NCBI GenBank assembly: GCA_028287975.1
Contig: JAQBOP010000270.1
Coordinates: forward strand, 1-54,614
Reading direction: 5' to 3'
Source: Mucilaginibacter sp.
GTDB taxonomy: Bacteria; Bacteroidota; Bacteroidia; Sphingobacteriales; Sphingobacteriaceae
DNA: 54,614 nt
Part shown: positions 41,561 to 51,100 of the stretch, in pieces
How the letters are laid out: every line of letters starts with the position of its first letter
Position numbering within the stretch: position 1 is the stretch's first letter
Position numbers and translations under genes: made by a program
The notes under the pieces: model-generated
Told to the model about the DNA's origin: nothing
What the model saw: the letters and a program-made list of their open reading frames with translations, nothing else
Database searches by the model: none

Positions 41561-42085
41561 ATGAGAAAGGTAATTTACTTCTTATCAGGAGTAGTGTTGT
41601 TTGTTGTTGCATCATGTACTAATGACAAACCGGCAAAAAACTATAACCAATTGGTTGATGAAGGGACCTCATCCTTTATAAAGCAAGGTTTGGAAGCCGG
41701 GCAAACCGAAATAAAGGCATCAAAAATTGCCGAAACTAATTCTAAAAACCAACGTGTAATCAGTTTCGCAAAAATGATAATCGCCGATCATTCACAGGCT
41801 GGAGACGAGTTGGAAAAAATAGCCATTAACAACCGCGTGAGGGGAGAAGATTCTGTAAGCACCGCACACCAGCAAAACATAGCCGATCTTTCAAATATTT
41901 CAGGGAATAAGTTTGATAAAGCCTATATGCAAATGATGGTTGCGGATCATCAAGATGCCGTAAAACTATTTAAGGAAGCATCTAACAATCAAAACGAAGA
42001 CATCCTGAAATTCGCTAAAAAGACATTGCCCGTGTTGCAAACGCATTTAGATTCGGCTAATGTTATTTCTGCATCTTTAAAATAA
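41561..42085 (+). CDS. DUF4142 lipoprotein
   Basis: A 174-residue lipoprotein (lipobox FVVASC, lipid Cys19) with a helical DUF4142 domain, a ferritin-like fold in related proteins. Family features are ETNSKNQRVISFAKMIIADH near 63-82 and KAYMQMMVADHQDAVKLF near 126-143, each with a His. Such proteins are periplasmic and often stress-related, but their biochemical function is unproven. Its 3' end overlaps the convergent DUF763 gene by 9 bases. Confidence 0.88.
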   Translation: MRKVIYFLSGVVLFVVASCTNDKPAKNYNQLVDEGTSSFIKQGLEAGQTEIKASKIAETNSKNQRVISFAKMIIADHSQAGDELEKIAINNRVRGEDSVSTAHQQNIADLSNISGNKFDKAYMQMMVADHQDAVKLFKEASNNQNEDILKFAKKTLPVLQTHLDSANVISASLK

Positions 42086-43279
42086 TTTCAGCTGTTGTTG
42101 TACAGGTGGCTTTGCTTTACCCATTACCGTGCGCCCGCCGTATTTCCAAGAGTTGTTTCGTTCTTCCTCGATTACTTTATCAAAATTGGCATTGGGGATA
42201 AAATCCTTTTCTGCCCGCTGGGCAATTTGGGTCAATCGCTTAATAGCTTCGTTCTTTTCGTTGTTACCTAATTTGGCTTTATGGATAGCTGTTTGCAATA
42301 CGCCAATCGTTTCGTCATAAACCTTGGTAGGGACAGGAAAGGGGTGCCCATCCTTACCGCCATGCGCGAACGAGAACCTCGCCGGATCCTTAAACCGCGA
42401 CGGTGTGCCATGAATAACTTCACTTACCAGCGTTAATGATTGAAGCGTACGCGGGCCCAATCCTTTTAATAATAACAGTTCCTCAAAATCTTCCGGTCGC
42501 TTTTCGTGCGCCAGCCATAGTACTGCGCCCAATCTTTTCAGGTCGACATTTTCGGCCCGTACATCGTGATGCGATGGCATGGTTAATTTGCCAATTTCTT
42601 TAAGCATGGTATCCGGATGCTCATTGGCAATTTGCATAACACCCGCCCTTGATGGCGCCGCTTGCTTGTCTGCCATATTTAAAATCAGGCCATGATTTTG
42701 TCCGTAAATAGATGTATGCGGATCATTAACAAAGCTGGTTAGTCCATCCGAATGCCAATGATACCGCCGCGCGGTACTTGAAGCGTCGCTCATGCCTTGC
42801 TGCACTACGCTCCATTTACCGCTATCGCTTAAAATAAAATTGTGGGTATAAAGTTGAAAGCCATCTTGTATGGCGGTGTTATCAACCTTGGCGCTAAGCT
42901 TGCTGCATTTAACCAGGTAATTACCGTCAAGGCCGGTGCGCTCGCTTATTTTTAGCAGTTCGTCGGGCGTTTGTTTCGAGTATTTGCCTTTGCCGCCACA
43001 AATGTAGATGCCCAACTCTTTACTATGCGGATTGATGGCCCGTTTTAACGCGCCCATAACCGAAGTTGTAATGCCCGACGAATGCCAGTCCATACCCATA
43101 ACAGCCCCAAGACTCTGGAACCAAAACGGATCACTTAGCCGGCGCAATACTTCGTCTTTGCCGTAATCCAGCACAATAGTTTCCACAACGGCTAATCCCA
43201 ACTTTGCCATCCGCTCTGCCAGCCATTGCGGCACATAACCATAATGTAACGGCAGATCCGCACTTCCCGAACGCTTCAT
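42077..43279 (-). CDS. DUF763 family protein
   Basis: A 400-residue DUF763 protein of unknown function, also widespread in archaea. The start at 43279 (MKRSGSADLPLHYGYVP) is typical of the family. Landmarks are WHSSGITTSVMGALKRA, GIYICGGKGKYSKQTP, YHWHSDGLTSFVNDPH, LLLKGLGPRTLQSL and FSFAHGGKDGHPFPVP, the last including a helix-hairpin-helix-like LKGLGP that may contact nucleic acid. No gene neighbour suggests a partner. It converges with the DUF4142 gene. Confidence 0.88.
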   Translation of the reverse strand: MKRSGSADLPLHYGYVPQWLAERMAKLGLAVVETIVLDYGKDEVLRRLSDPFWFQSLGAVMGMDWHSSGITTSVMGALKRAINPHSKELGIYICGGKGKYSKQTPDELLKISERTGLDGNYLVKCSKLSAKVDNTAIQDGFQLYTHNFILSDSGKWSVVQQGMSDASSTARRYHWHSDGLTSFVNDPHTSIYGQNHGLILNMADKQAAPSRAGVMQIANEHPDTMLKEIGKLTMPSHHDVRAENVDLKRLGAVLWLAHEKRPEDFEELLLLKGLGPRTLQSLTLVSEVIHGTPSRFKDPARFSFAHGGKDGHPFPVPTKVYDETIGVLQTAIHKAKLGNNEKNEAIKRLTQIAQRAEKDFIPNANFDKVIEEERNNSWKYGGRTVMGKAKPPVQQQLKLF

Positions 43280-43340
43280 GCTAACAAATTTAGCATTTCG
43301 GTATGAAATATACAAGCGAGAATTTAACGCGTGCCAGCGA

Positions 43341-43476
43341 ACTCACCCCGCGACTCTGCGAGCGCGGCCCTCTCTTCACCTTTGGTGGAAAGAGGGCTGT
43401 TTTTAAATAAACTTTTAGCCCTCTTTTCGCGTAGGGCGAAGAGAGGGTGGTCGAGCGAAGCAAAGACCGGGTGAGT
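43341..43476. repeat. Interspersed inverted repeat, ACTCACCC type
   Basis: ACTCACCC (43341-43348) is complementary to GGGTGAGT (43469-43476), and inner segments CCCTCTCTTCACC and GAAGAGAGGG are also complementary. It occupies half of the 287-base gap before the fucosidase. Confidence 0.65.
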
Positions 43477-43566
43477 CCTCGCGCGATGCTTTATTGTTAA
43501 AAAATTGCGAGGTTGAGAGTAATCTATCTTAAAAACTTTTACATTAGCTAAACCAATATAACCACC

Positions 43567-45057
43567 ATGAATAAACTATTACTTACCGTACTACTTTGCG
43601 GCTCCAGTTTTCTTGCTATCAGCCAGTCCGCGCCAAAACCATATGGACCTTTACCGGCCGCCAGGCAATTAAAGTGGCAGGAAACAGAAATGTATTCTTT
43701 GATCCATTTCGGCCCGGATACCTATACCGATAAGGAGTGGGGCAATGGTGACGAAGACCCGGCAATTGTTAACCCGACACAGTTTAGCGCCATGCAAATT
43801 GTCGGCGCTGCCAAAGCAGGCGGAATGAAGGGTATCATTGTAGTTGCCAAGCACCATGATGGCTTTTGCTTATGGCCAACCAAAACTACCGAACACAATA
43901 TCTCTAAAAGCCCGTACAAAAATGGCAAGGGCGATATATTAAGAGAGTATCGCGAAGCATGTGATAAATTAGGTATGAAGATGGGAGTGTACTGCTCGCC
44001 GTGGGACAGGAATAGCGCTTTGTATGGCAAACCCGAATACGTGACTGAAGTTTATCGTAAACAATTAAAAGAGCTTTACGCCAGTTACGGCCCGCTGTTT
44101 ATTGTTTGGCACGATGGCGCTAACGGCGGCGATGGCTATTATGGCGGCGCAAACGAAAAACGGACTATCGACCGGTCAACTTATTATGGCTGGGATGAAA
44201 CCTGGGGCATAGCACGTAAGCTGCAGCCCGGCGCTGTAATATTTGGTGATGTCGGCCCTGATGTGCGTTGGGTAGGAAACGAACGGGGCGTAGCCGGCGA
44301 GACCAGCTGGGCAACTTATACGCCGCATGCTCCCGAGGCCGGAAAACTGCCCGGTAATGGTTTTGTGCTGGATAAAGAAGGCGTTGAAGGCCACCGTGAC
44401 GGTAAATACTGGATCCCTGCCGAATGCGATGTAGCCCTGCGCCCGGGATGGTTTTATCATGCAGACCAGGATGGTAAAGAAAAATCGCCGGCTACCTTGC
44501 TTGATCTGTATTATAAGAGCGTTGGGCGTGGTGCATGTTTGGACCTGGGGTTGTCGCCTAACCGCTTAGGTTTACTGGCTGATGGGGATGTTAAATCGCT
44601 ATCCGCATTTGGAGCGATCGTAAGATCGACCTTTAAAAATAACCTGGCTAAAGGGGCAACGCTTAAAGCCAGTAATGTCCGTGGGGGAAATAAAGCTAAA
44701 TTCGGCCCTGCAAAGTTACTGGATGCCGATCGTTACAGCTATTGGGCTACAGATGATAAAGTTAAAACGCCGGAGCTGACCATCAACATGCATCAGCCAA
44801 AAACCTTTAACGTGATCCGTTTGCGCGAGAATATCAAGCTGGGTCAACGTATAGACGCCGTAGCTATCGACGCGTTTTTAAACGGCAAGTGGCAGCAGGT
44901 GGCAGCGGCTACCAGTATCGGCGGTAACCGGCTGATCCGTTTAGAAAATAATGTGACCGCAAGCAAGGTACGGTTAAGAATAACCAGCGCGCCGGTATGT
45001 ATTGCCCTAAGTGATTTCGGACTGTATAAAGAGGCTGCTATCCCCAACGTGAATTAA
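43567..45057 (+). CDS. Alpha-L-fucosidase, GH29
   Basis: A 496-residue secreted glycosidase (signal peptide through about residue 20, MNKLLLTVLLCGSSFLAISQ). The GH29 barrel has MYSLIHFGPDTYTD near 42-55, VVAKHHDGFCLWPTKTT near 92-108 and the nucleophile Asp183 in FIVWHDGANGG. A C-terminal beta-sandwich domain (about 360-490), with YWATDDKVKTPELTI and FNVIRLRENI, is a discoidin-like carbohydrate-binding module. It releases alpha-linked fucose from glycans in the periplasm. An SMP-30-like gene follows 14 bases later, and GH92 lies 3 kb away. Confidence 0.92.
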   Translation: MNKLLLTVLLCGSSFLAISQSAPKPYGPLPAARQLKWQETEMYSLIHFGPDTYTDKEWGNGDEDPAIVNPTQFSAMQIVGAAKAGGMKGIIVVAKHHDGFCLWPTKTTEHNISKSPYKNGKGDILREYREACDKLGMKMGVYCSPWDRNSALYGKPEYVTEVYRKQLKELYASYGPLFIVWHDGANGGDGYYGGANEKRTIDRSTYYGWDETWGIARKLQPGAVIFGDVGPDVRWVGNERGVAGETSWATYTPHAPEAGKLPGNGFVLDKEGVEGHRDGKYWIPAECDVALRPGWFYHADQDGKEKSPATLLDLYYKSVGRGACLDLGLSPNRLGLLADGDVKSLSAFGAIVRSTFKNNLAKGATLKASNVRGGNKAKFGPAKLLDADRYSYWATDDKVKTPELTINMHQPKTFNVIRLRENIKLGQRIDAVAIDAFLNGKWQQVAAATSIGGNRLIRLENNVTASKVRLRITSAPVCIALSDFGLYKEAAIPNVN

Positions 45058-45071
45058 ATATCAAGATAATA

Positions 45072-45968
45072 ATGACATCCCTAAAGAAAGCAATTACCCT
45101 ATCCGCATTTACAATTATAGCCATGACTGCAACCGCACAGCATACTTTATTTGACACGTTAACCAAACCGCAACTGATCTCAGATCAGTTTGCTTTTACC
45201 GAAGGGTGTTCTGTCGCTAAGAACGGCGATGTGTTTTTTACAGACCAGCCGAATGACAAGATCTGGAAGTATGATGTTGAAGCCGGAAAGCTCTCTGTAT
45301 TCCTGGATAAAACCGGCCGCGCCAACGGTACTTATTTTGATAAAAAAGGAAACCTGGTAACCTGTTCGGATGATAAGGGGCAGCTATGGTCTATTGACCC
45401 TAAGGGCAAGGTAACCGTTTTAATGAACGACCTTGAAGGTAAGCAAATGAACGGCCCGAATGACATCTGGATAGATGCCAAAGGCGGGATCTATATGACC
45501 GACCCATATTACCAACGCGACTATTGGACCCGCAAAAGATCAGAGCTTGACGGCGAGCATGTTTACTACCTGCCCAAAGGCAGCAAGACGCCTGTAAAAG
45601 TGATCGGCGATATGCGCCAGCCTAATGGTATTGTAGGTACGCCTGATGGTAAATACTTGTATGTGTCTGACCTGGGCGGTCAAAAAACATACAGATATAC
45701 TATTAATAAGGACGCCTCGCTAAGCGAAAAGACTTTGCTGTTTAATAAAGGATCGGACGGCATGACACTGGACGAAAAAGGCAATATTTATATTACCGGC
45801 AAAGGTGTAACCATTTACAGCCCCGAAGGGAAAAAGATAGCCAATATCCCCAACACAGATAACTGGACAGGCAACGTGGTATTTGGCGGCAAGAACAGGG
45901 ATATCCTGTTTATTACGGCCTCGAAATGCGTTTATATGTTGAAGATGAATGTGAAAGGGGTGGAGTAA
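45072..45968 (+). CDS. SMP-30/gluconolactonase-like beta-propeller
   Basis: A 298-residue exported (signal peptide to about residue 22, ending TATAQ) six-bladed propeller of the SMP-30/LRE family. Supporting blocks are FTEGCSVAKNGDVFFTDQPN, the metal-site MNGPNDIWIDAKGGIYMTDP near 126-145, RQPNGIVGTPDGKYLYVSD and GSDGMTLDEKGNIYIT. Such enzymes hydrolyse sugar lactones with a divalent metal; the substrate is not known. The start lies 14 bases after the fucosidase stop, so the two form one operon and may act in sequence on sugars. Confidence 0.88.
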   Translation: MTSLKKAITLSAFTIIAMTATAQHTLFDTLTKPQLISDQFAFTEGCSVAKNGDVFFTDQPNDKIWKYDVEAGKLSVFLDKTGRANGTYFDKKGNLVTCSDDKGQLWSIDPKGKVTVLMNDLEGKQMNGPNDIWIDAKGGIYMTDPYYQRDYWTRKRSELDGEHVYYLPKGSKTPVKVIGDMRQPNGIVGTPDGKYLYVSDLGGQKTYRYTINKDASLSEKTLLFNKGSDGMTLDEKGNIYITGKGVTIYSPEGKKIANIPNTDNWTGNVVFGGKNRDILFITASKCVYMLKMNVKGVE

Positions 45969-45999
45969 TTATTATATAACGATTATAGATAGCGATTTA

Positions 46000-46034
46000 T
46001 ATAGCGATGGGTTTTAAACCCATCGCTATATTGT
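46000..46034. terminator. Bidirectional terminator
   Basis: TATAGCGATGGGTTT pairs with AAACCCATCGCTATA with A/T-rich flanks. It lies between the lactonase-like gene and the convergent SDR gene. Confidence 0.85.
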
Positions 46035-46035
46035 T

Positions 46036-46824
46036 TTATATGACTACCTGGTACTCATACCCTAAAACCTTACCCACATTTATCCCCGATACCACTCTCC
46101 AGCTCTTTTTCTCATGAAAAAACTGCGGCGATGCTAACCCTGATCTTGAAGCCGCGCCGGTATAAAAGTCTGCACGGGTTGGGTGCGACGGTGATACCGC
46201 GTTGTAGGTATATCCAAATGCCTGTTTATCCAATATCGCGCAGCTGATGCCGATGCAATCTGTTAAATGGATCAAATTCACAGGCGCATCCCCGTTAGGG
46301 ATCTCCGTTTTGCCGGAAAAGAAGCGTCCCGGGTCGCGGCCGGGGCCAATCAATCCCGCGAAGCGGATAATGGTAGTGGTAAACGCGCCTTCTGTTTTTA
46401 ACAGATCCTCGGCGGCCAGGAGTATTTTGCCCGATTCGCTGTCCGGGTTAGGTTCATCAAGTTCTGTTACTTCTGTATTGTTATCGCCATATACCCCGGT
46501 CGAGCTGATGAGTACCACCTGTTTGATCTTATGTTTTTTGATGAGCATTACAAGGCGTTCAATTTTAACCAGGTATTCGGCGCCGTTGCCGGCCCTTGCT
46601 TTTGGCGGTATGCTGATCCACAGGACATCGCACTCAAAAAATGAGGGGTTGATCACTTCATTATCCGGCGACAGGTTGATGAGGTAAGGCTCGATCCCGT
46701 GTTCGGCAAAGAGCGGCAATTTTTCGGCTGATGTTGTCGAACCTTTAACTTTTATCCATTTTTTTACCAGGGATTTAGCCAGCTCTAACCCATACCACCC
46801 GCAGCCTAAAATACTTACCGTCAT
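46036..46824 (-). CDS. NAD-dependent epimerase/dehydratase (SDR family)
   Basis: A 262-residue extended SDR. The glycine-rich nucleotide-binding motif is at the start (SILGCGWYGLELAK, residues 4-17). ISSTGVYGD near 104-112 and a TTIIRFAGLIGPGRD segment are typical of YeeZ-like sugar or isoprenoid dehydratases. The classic YxxxK is not clear, so catalysis may differ. It is divergent from the lipocalin gene, only 66 bases from the lipocalin start. Confidence 0.78.
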   Translation of the reverse strand: MTVSILGCGWYGLELAKSLVKKWIKVKGSTTSAEKLPLFAEHGIEPYLINLSPDNEVINPSFFECDVLWISIPPKARAGNGAEYLVKIERLVMLIKKHKIKQVVLISSTGVYGDNNTEVTELDEPNPDSESGKILLAAEDLLKTEGAFTTTIIRFAGLIGPGRDPGRFFSGKTEIPNGDAPVNLIHLTDCIGISCAILDKQAFGYTYNAVSPSHPTRADFYTGAASRSGLASPQFFHEKKSWRVVSGINVGKVLGYEYQVVI

Positions 46825-46890
46825 GTGTCAAATATCGGTCTTTTTTATTTAAACGATAAACTTTTAACAGGCGGTATTTGTTATGGTATT

Positions 46891-47454
46891 ATGAAAATGA
46901 AGAAAGAGATCATAGCTACGTCAGCCATATTGGGTGTTGCAGGTATAGCCGCTTTGGCGTTGCACGCGCATGATAAAACATTGCAAACCGTACAATATGT
47001 AGAGTTGGATAAGTACCTGGGAAAATGGTATGAAATAGCCGCTTTCCCGCAAAGCTTTGAAAAGGGCTGCAGTCATACCTATGCCGAATACTCGCTGAAT
47101 GACGACGGCTCTGTCCATGTAAAGAACACTTGTATAAAAAATGGCAAAGTTAAGGTTGCCGAAGGCAGGGCCACTGTGACCGATAAAAGCACCAACGCCA
47201 AGCTTGATGTGCAATTCTTTTGGCCGTTTAAGGGTAAGTATTGGATAATAGGGTTGGGGCATGACTACTCGTACGCGTTGGTTGGCCACCCTAACCGTAA
47301 ATACCTATGGATCCTGGGCCGCAAACCGGTAATGGATTCGCAGACTTATAATTACCTGGTTACGCTGGCTGCCAATAAAGGGTTTGACGTACGGAATTTA
47401 GTGAAAACCGAGCAGCGCCTTACCCCAACCCCTCTCCAAAGGAAAGGGGCTTAA
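46891..47454 (+). CDS. blc: Lipocalin family protein (Blc-like)
   Basis: A 187-residue lipocalin. Start 46891 (MKMKKEIIATSAILG) gives an N-terminal hydrophobic signal or anchor; a later Met at 46897 is possible, and the frame's upstream GTG start is unlikely. The lipocalin GxW motif is in DKYLGKWYEIAAFPQSFEKG, and YALVGHPNRKYLWILGRKP closes the barrel, as in bacterial Blc. These bind lysophospholipids or other hydrophobic ligands at the cell envelope. The last residues, RLTPTPLQRKGA, come from repeat DNA, so the native end is probably nearer VKTEQ. Confidence 0.85.
   Translation: MKMKKEIIATSAILGVAGIAALALHAHDKTLQTVQYVELDKYLGKWYEIAAFPQSFEKGCSHTYAEYSLNDDGSVHVKNTCIKNGKVKVAEGRATVTDKSTNAKLDVQFFWPFKGKYWIIGLGHDYSYALVGHPNRKYLWILGRKPVMDSQTYNYLVTLAANKGFDVRNLVKTEQRLTPTPLQRKGA
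47418..47453. repeat. CCCCAACCCCTC-type repeat forming the lipocalin C-terminus
   Basis: CTTACCCCAACCCCTCTCCA then AAGGAAAGGGGC contains CCCCT..AGGGG complementarity. It lies within the last codons of the lipocalin gene. It is similar to parts of the repeat at 18723-18797. Confidence 0.55.
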
Positions 47455-47695
47455 ACGCGAAATAGAAGTCCCTATATTTGGAGATGGATTTAGGGTGTTT
47501 TGTTTCACGAAAGTGTGAAACAGATGAAACAAATGAAACAAGATTTTTAGTTAACTATTTGATAGTTAATTTTTTGTGAAAAACCGGTGAAACAAAATGT
47601 AACAAAGCATAAGTCAGTAAATTTATAGCTAAAAAAGTTATAAATGTCTGTTTATAAGATGATTGTATTTTGTAATTTTTAAACCACTCACCATG

Positions 47696-47743
47696 CGTCA
47701 TTGCGAGCCTGCCTGCCGGCTGGCAGGGAACGAAGCAATCTCT
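47696..47743. repeat. Single-arm CGTCATTGCGAG repeat
   Basis: CGTCATTGCGAGCCTGCCTG then CCGGCTGGCAGGGAACGAAG then CAATCTCT is the same family as the left arm at 1272, but without a complementary right arm. A CCTGCC/GGCAGG hairpin sits inside. Confidence 0.7.
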
Positions 47744-47948
47744 ACATAAGCTAAGCAAATTGGGATCATGTCGTAATTAAACCCGTCGTAGCGCTCAATT
47801 GCCGCTAAGGCTAGTCCTTTTTCCTTGATGAAAAATGCACCAAAAACTAAGCGTAGCGACCTCATGAACACCTTTAAAAACTAACAACAGGTGAATAAAT
47901 CAAGTCAGCCGGTATGCTTCTTTGCCGCACCTGGCCATTGCGCTGCAT

Positions 47949-48056
47949 CGCAGGTAAAACCTCGGGCTGCATAATTTGCGCCATATCCCAAAGGCCATTG
48001 CCCCGGCAAAAGACGCTATGCCCTTGCCATCGCACCGCCCGGCAGTTTTACCTGCG
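47949..48056. repeat. GC-rich unit bounded by 12-bp inverted arms
   Basis: CGCAGGTAAAAC (47949-47960) is exactly complementary to GTTTTACCTGCG (48045-48056). The 84 bases between are rich in GCC and GGC motifs and not recognised. Confidence 0.6.
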
Positions 48057-48174
48057 CTCACCCGAAGCTTTCTGCCTGACGGGCTGCTGATAAGATGCCT
48101 GATTTGATTTGTGCGTTCGCCTTTGTTGTGTGTGTTATCAACAAAATGAGTGAGTTAAGTATTTGACATTGATT

Positions 48175-51100
48175 TTAACGGAAACTATTAGACTCGTTAT
48201 CAACAACGAAGCGGATTTCATGGGCAGATAATGCCGCTTTAAATACCTTCACCTTATCCATTTCACCATGAAAGATCCGCTCAGACGGAAACTCTTCATT
48301 GCGACCCAAAGTCCACTTGTTAGATACGGAGAGATTAGCTTCCGAATCAGTTTCTGTACTGCCAACCAGCCTGCCATCAATGTACAGGTAAAGAATTTTA
48401 CCGTTACATACCCCCGCGATATGGTGCCATTTATTATTCCAGTCCAAAGGCAGTTTAACTGTACAATCACCTCTGCCCCAGCCACCGGCAAAAAAAGTAA
48501 GCGTCCTGTGATCGGTTACCTGTAAAACATGGTTGTCACCTTTGGTGATAATATCTACCAACCCCGGTTCATTACCGGCGGGGTAAACCCAGCCCATCAT
48601 CGTAATGGTCTGATCCAGTTGGTCGAGGCTGGCAGCATTAGCGACCTCGACAAAGGTGTTTTCATCAAATACTAATCTTCCGCTATATTCAGAACTTTTG
48701 GAAATAATAATATGCCCTGCATTTTGAAATCCGGAATTGTCATTTATTGATTTACCTACTGAATAGCTTATCGGTGACAGATCAAGTAATAAAGACTCCA
48801 GATTGTCTTTATAAACCTTATAAATCACGCGCCCATTACCTGCCGATATTCTTTGAAACCCAGCTAAAGGACTTGCAAATATATGTTTGATCGATCTATC
48901 CGCGCCAGGTGCAAGCGTAATTGTATCCGAAAATAGCAAGGTGTCATTTTTTGTTATGGGGATATTAAAGGTATGTTTAACACCCCCGGTATTTTTGATA
49001 TTATATGAAAATCGTTGCGGCTCATTTACCTTTATCGCGGGCGTAACAACCAGTGCTGTTATTTTAAACGATGAAACCGGTGCATTTGACTTTTGTTTTA
49101 CAACTACAGTAACAGGTTGCCGATTATCCAATGCCAATTGTGTTTTACCTAATGGATAAAGCCGGCATGTTATAGAATCGGTTTGGGTGGTCCCCGAAAT
49201 AACCATGCAGTTTTTGTAAGCATACAACTTGCCGTTTACCAACAGCTTCATAGTTTTAACACCAGTGGCACCTGTGTTATTCAGTGTAAAACGGACGGTA
49301 AAAAGCTCATCGGGTGTAACGGTATTTTTGGATACCGAATACCCGGTCACCTTAAAATTTGGTTCTTGTTTTGTTTCTGACAATACCAGCGGGTCCTTGT
49401 TTTTTGGCCAGCCGCTTTCTTTATCCCCCATATGAAATAACAAGCTGCCGCCTGTCGTCAACGTGTTATGGGATAACGTTAGCTGCTGCCAAGGTTTGTC
49501 ATTTAGGGTTACCCACTGTATATAGTTGTTTTGGGGCGACGAGCCGGCACTTGCTATAACAAACTTTTCTCCATTGGGTAAATGTAGGGTTACCGACTTG
49601 AAAACGGGCGATCCAATAGCGTAATAAGGCCGCCCGGGGCATACCGGGTAAATACCCGTTGCGCTAAAAACATACCAGCTGGATGTTGAACCCAGATCAT
49701 CGTTGCCGGGCAATCCGCCGGGACTATTGCTAAAACGATGGAACATGATTTCCCTTAACCACTTTTGGGTAAGCGCTGGTTTGCCCGCCTGGTTAAAAAG
49801 GTAAGGCACATGAAAAACAGTTTCGTTATCAAACAGGATTATATGATTGGTGAGCGCGGAATCAAGCCGGAACGCAAGCATATCGTTACCGCCCATAAGG
49901 TTAATCAGGTCTTTAGTGTTATGCGGCACAAAATAACTGTAAACCCACTGATCTCCCTCTTTATAGCCTGACATGCCGGGGTTTGCTTTAAACTCACTGC
50001 CATTCCTCGGCAACATGAACAGATCATTAGCATTAAAAAGGTTTCTGTAATTAAAACCGGCGTTTTGCAAAAAATCATAGTCTTTTGCGTTATGTATAAC
50101 GTTTTTGGCAAATTGCCCTAATGCCCAATCGTCATAAGCGTATTCAACCGTACGCGTAACAGATTCAGAGCGGGTAGAAGGTACATAACCCATTTCGTTA
50201 TAGATCTCTATATCGGCCTGAACAAAAGGCGGATCTAAAACACTTTTTTTCATAGCCGCGTAGGCCAGTTGTTTATCAAAACCGGTGATGCCCTTTAAAT
50301 AACTATCTACAATAATCGGCAGGGCATGATTACCCGTCATAGACTCTGTTGGCAAGTGCCCTGTTTGCTTGTAAATATCCAGCATGGATAAGATCACGTC
50401 CTGCTGTTTATCCGGGTAAAGTAAAGTAAGTAAAGGGTGTAATGATCGAAAAGTATCCCAGGGCGAAAATGCGCCGTATTGATGAACACCTGACTTTTGA
50501 TGAATTTGATTATCAGCGCCCCTGTACTTACCGTCAACATCGTCGATCACCCAGGGGATTAATAATGAGTGATAAAGTGCCGTATAAAAAATAATTTTAT
50601 TCTGCTCCTTGTCATCTTTTATATCAATTACAGCCAGCTTTTTAAGCCATTCGTTGCCGGTACGTTTTCGTAGCTGATCAAAAGATAAGGTATTGATATC
50701 CTGATCTATATTCTCTTGCGTGCTTGCATAACCCACAGATGAGGCACTCACTTTAAGCTCAATGCGCTTGTTGTTTTTTTCGGCCGGCGAAAAACTGAAG
50801 ATCCAGCCACCCTTAACCGGTTTTTTTTTAAGATAAGGTTCAGTGAAATTTATAACCGAATTGCCGTTTGAGGCATGCACCGTTTTATTTGATACAATAA
50901 TTAAATCCCCGGCATCGCCGATAAAGATCTGTGGGCTTGAACCAACTGCAAATGTAAAACGAAACACACCTGTCCGGGCAGTTGCGGTGGCTTCAACGGT
51001 GGTGTGATCATCTTCAAACATTACTTTATAATAAGCGGGAAAAGCGGTTTCATTTTTATGTGAAAACCTTCTACTATAACTGCCCGGGTCAAAGCCTTCA

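Larger units (their letters stand above)
47455..48174. other. Long gene-free stretch with hairpins and repeats
   Basis: This 720-base stretch holds no convincing gene. From left to right are GTTTCAC-gaaagt-GTGAAAC near 47501-47520 with repeated TGAAACA beyond it; the CGTCATTGCGAG single-arm repeat at 47696-47743; a mixed stretch with CCTTGATGAAAAATGCACC; and a GC-rich unit bounded by the inverted arms CGCAGGTAAAAC (47949-47960) and GTTTTACCTGCG (48045-48056). Confidence 0.6.

Noticed and set aside
46247-46687. A 146-codon plus-strand frame opposite the SDR gene
   Set aside because: It is antisense to a clear nucleotide-binding protein gene, and its composition is that of a shadow frame.
47555-47758. 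A 67-codon minus-strand frame
   Set aside because: Its first third is encoded by the CGTCATTGCGAG repeat and the rest by AT-rich intergenic DNA, with no recognisable family.
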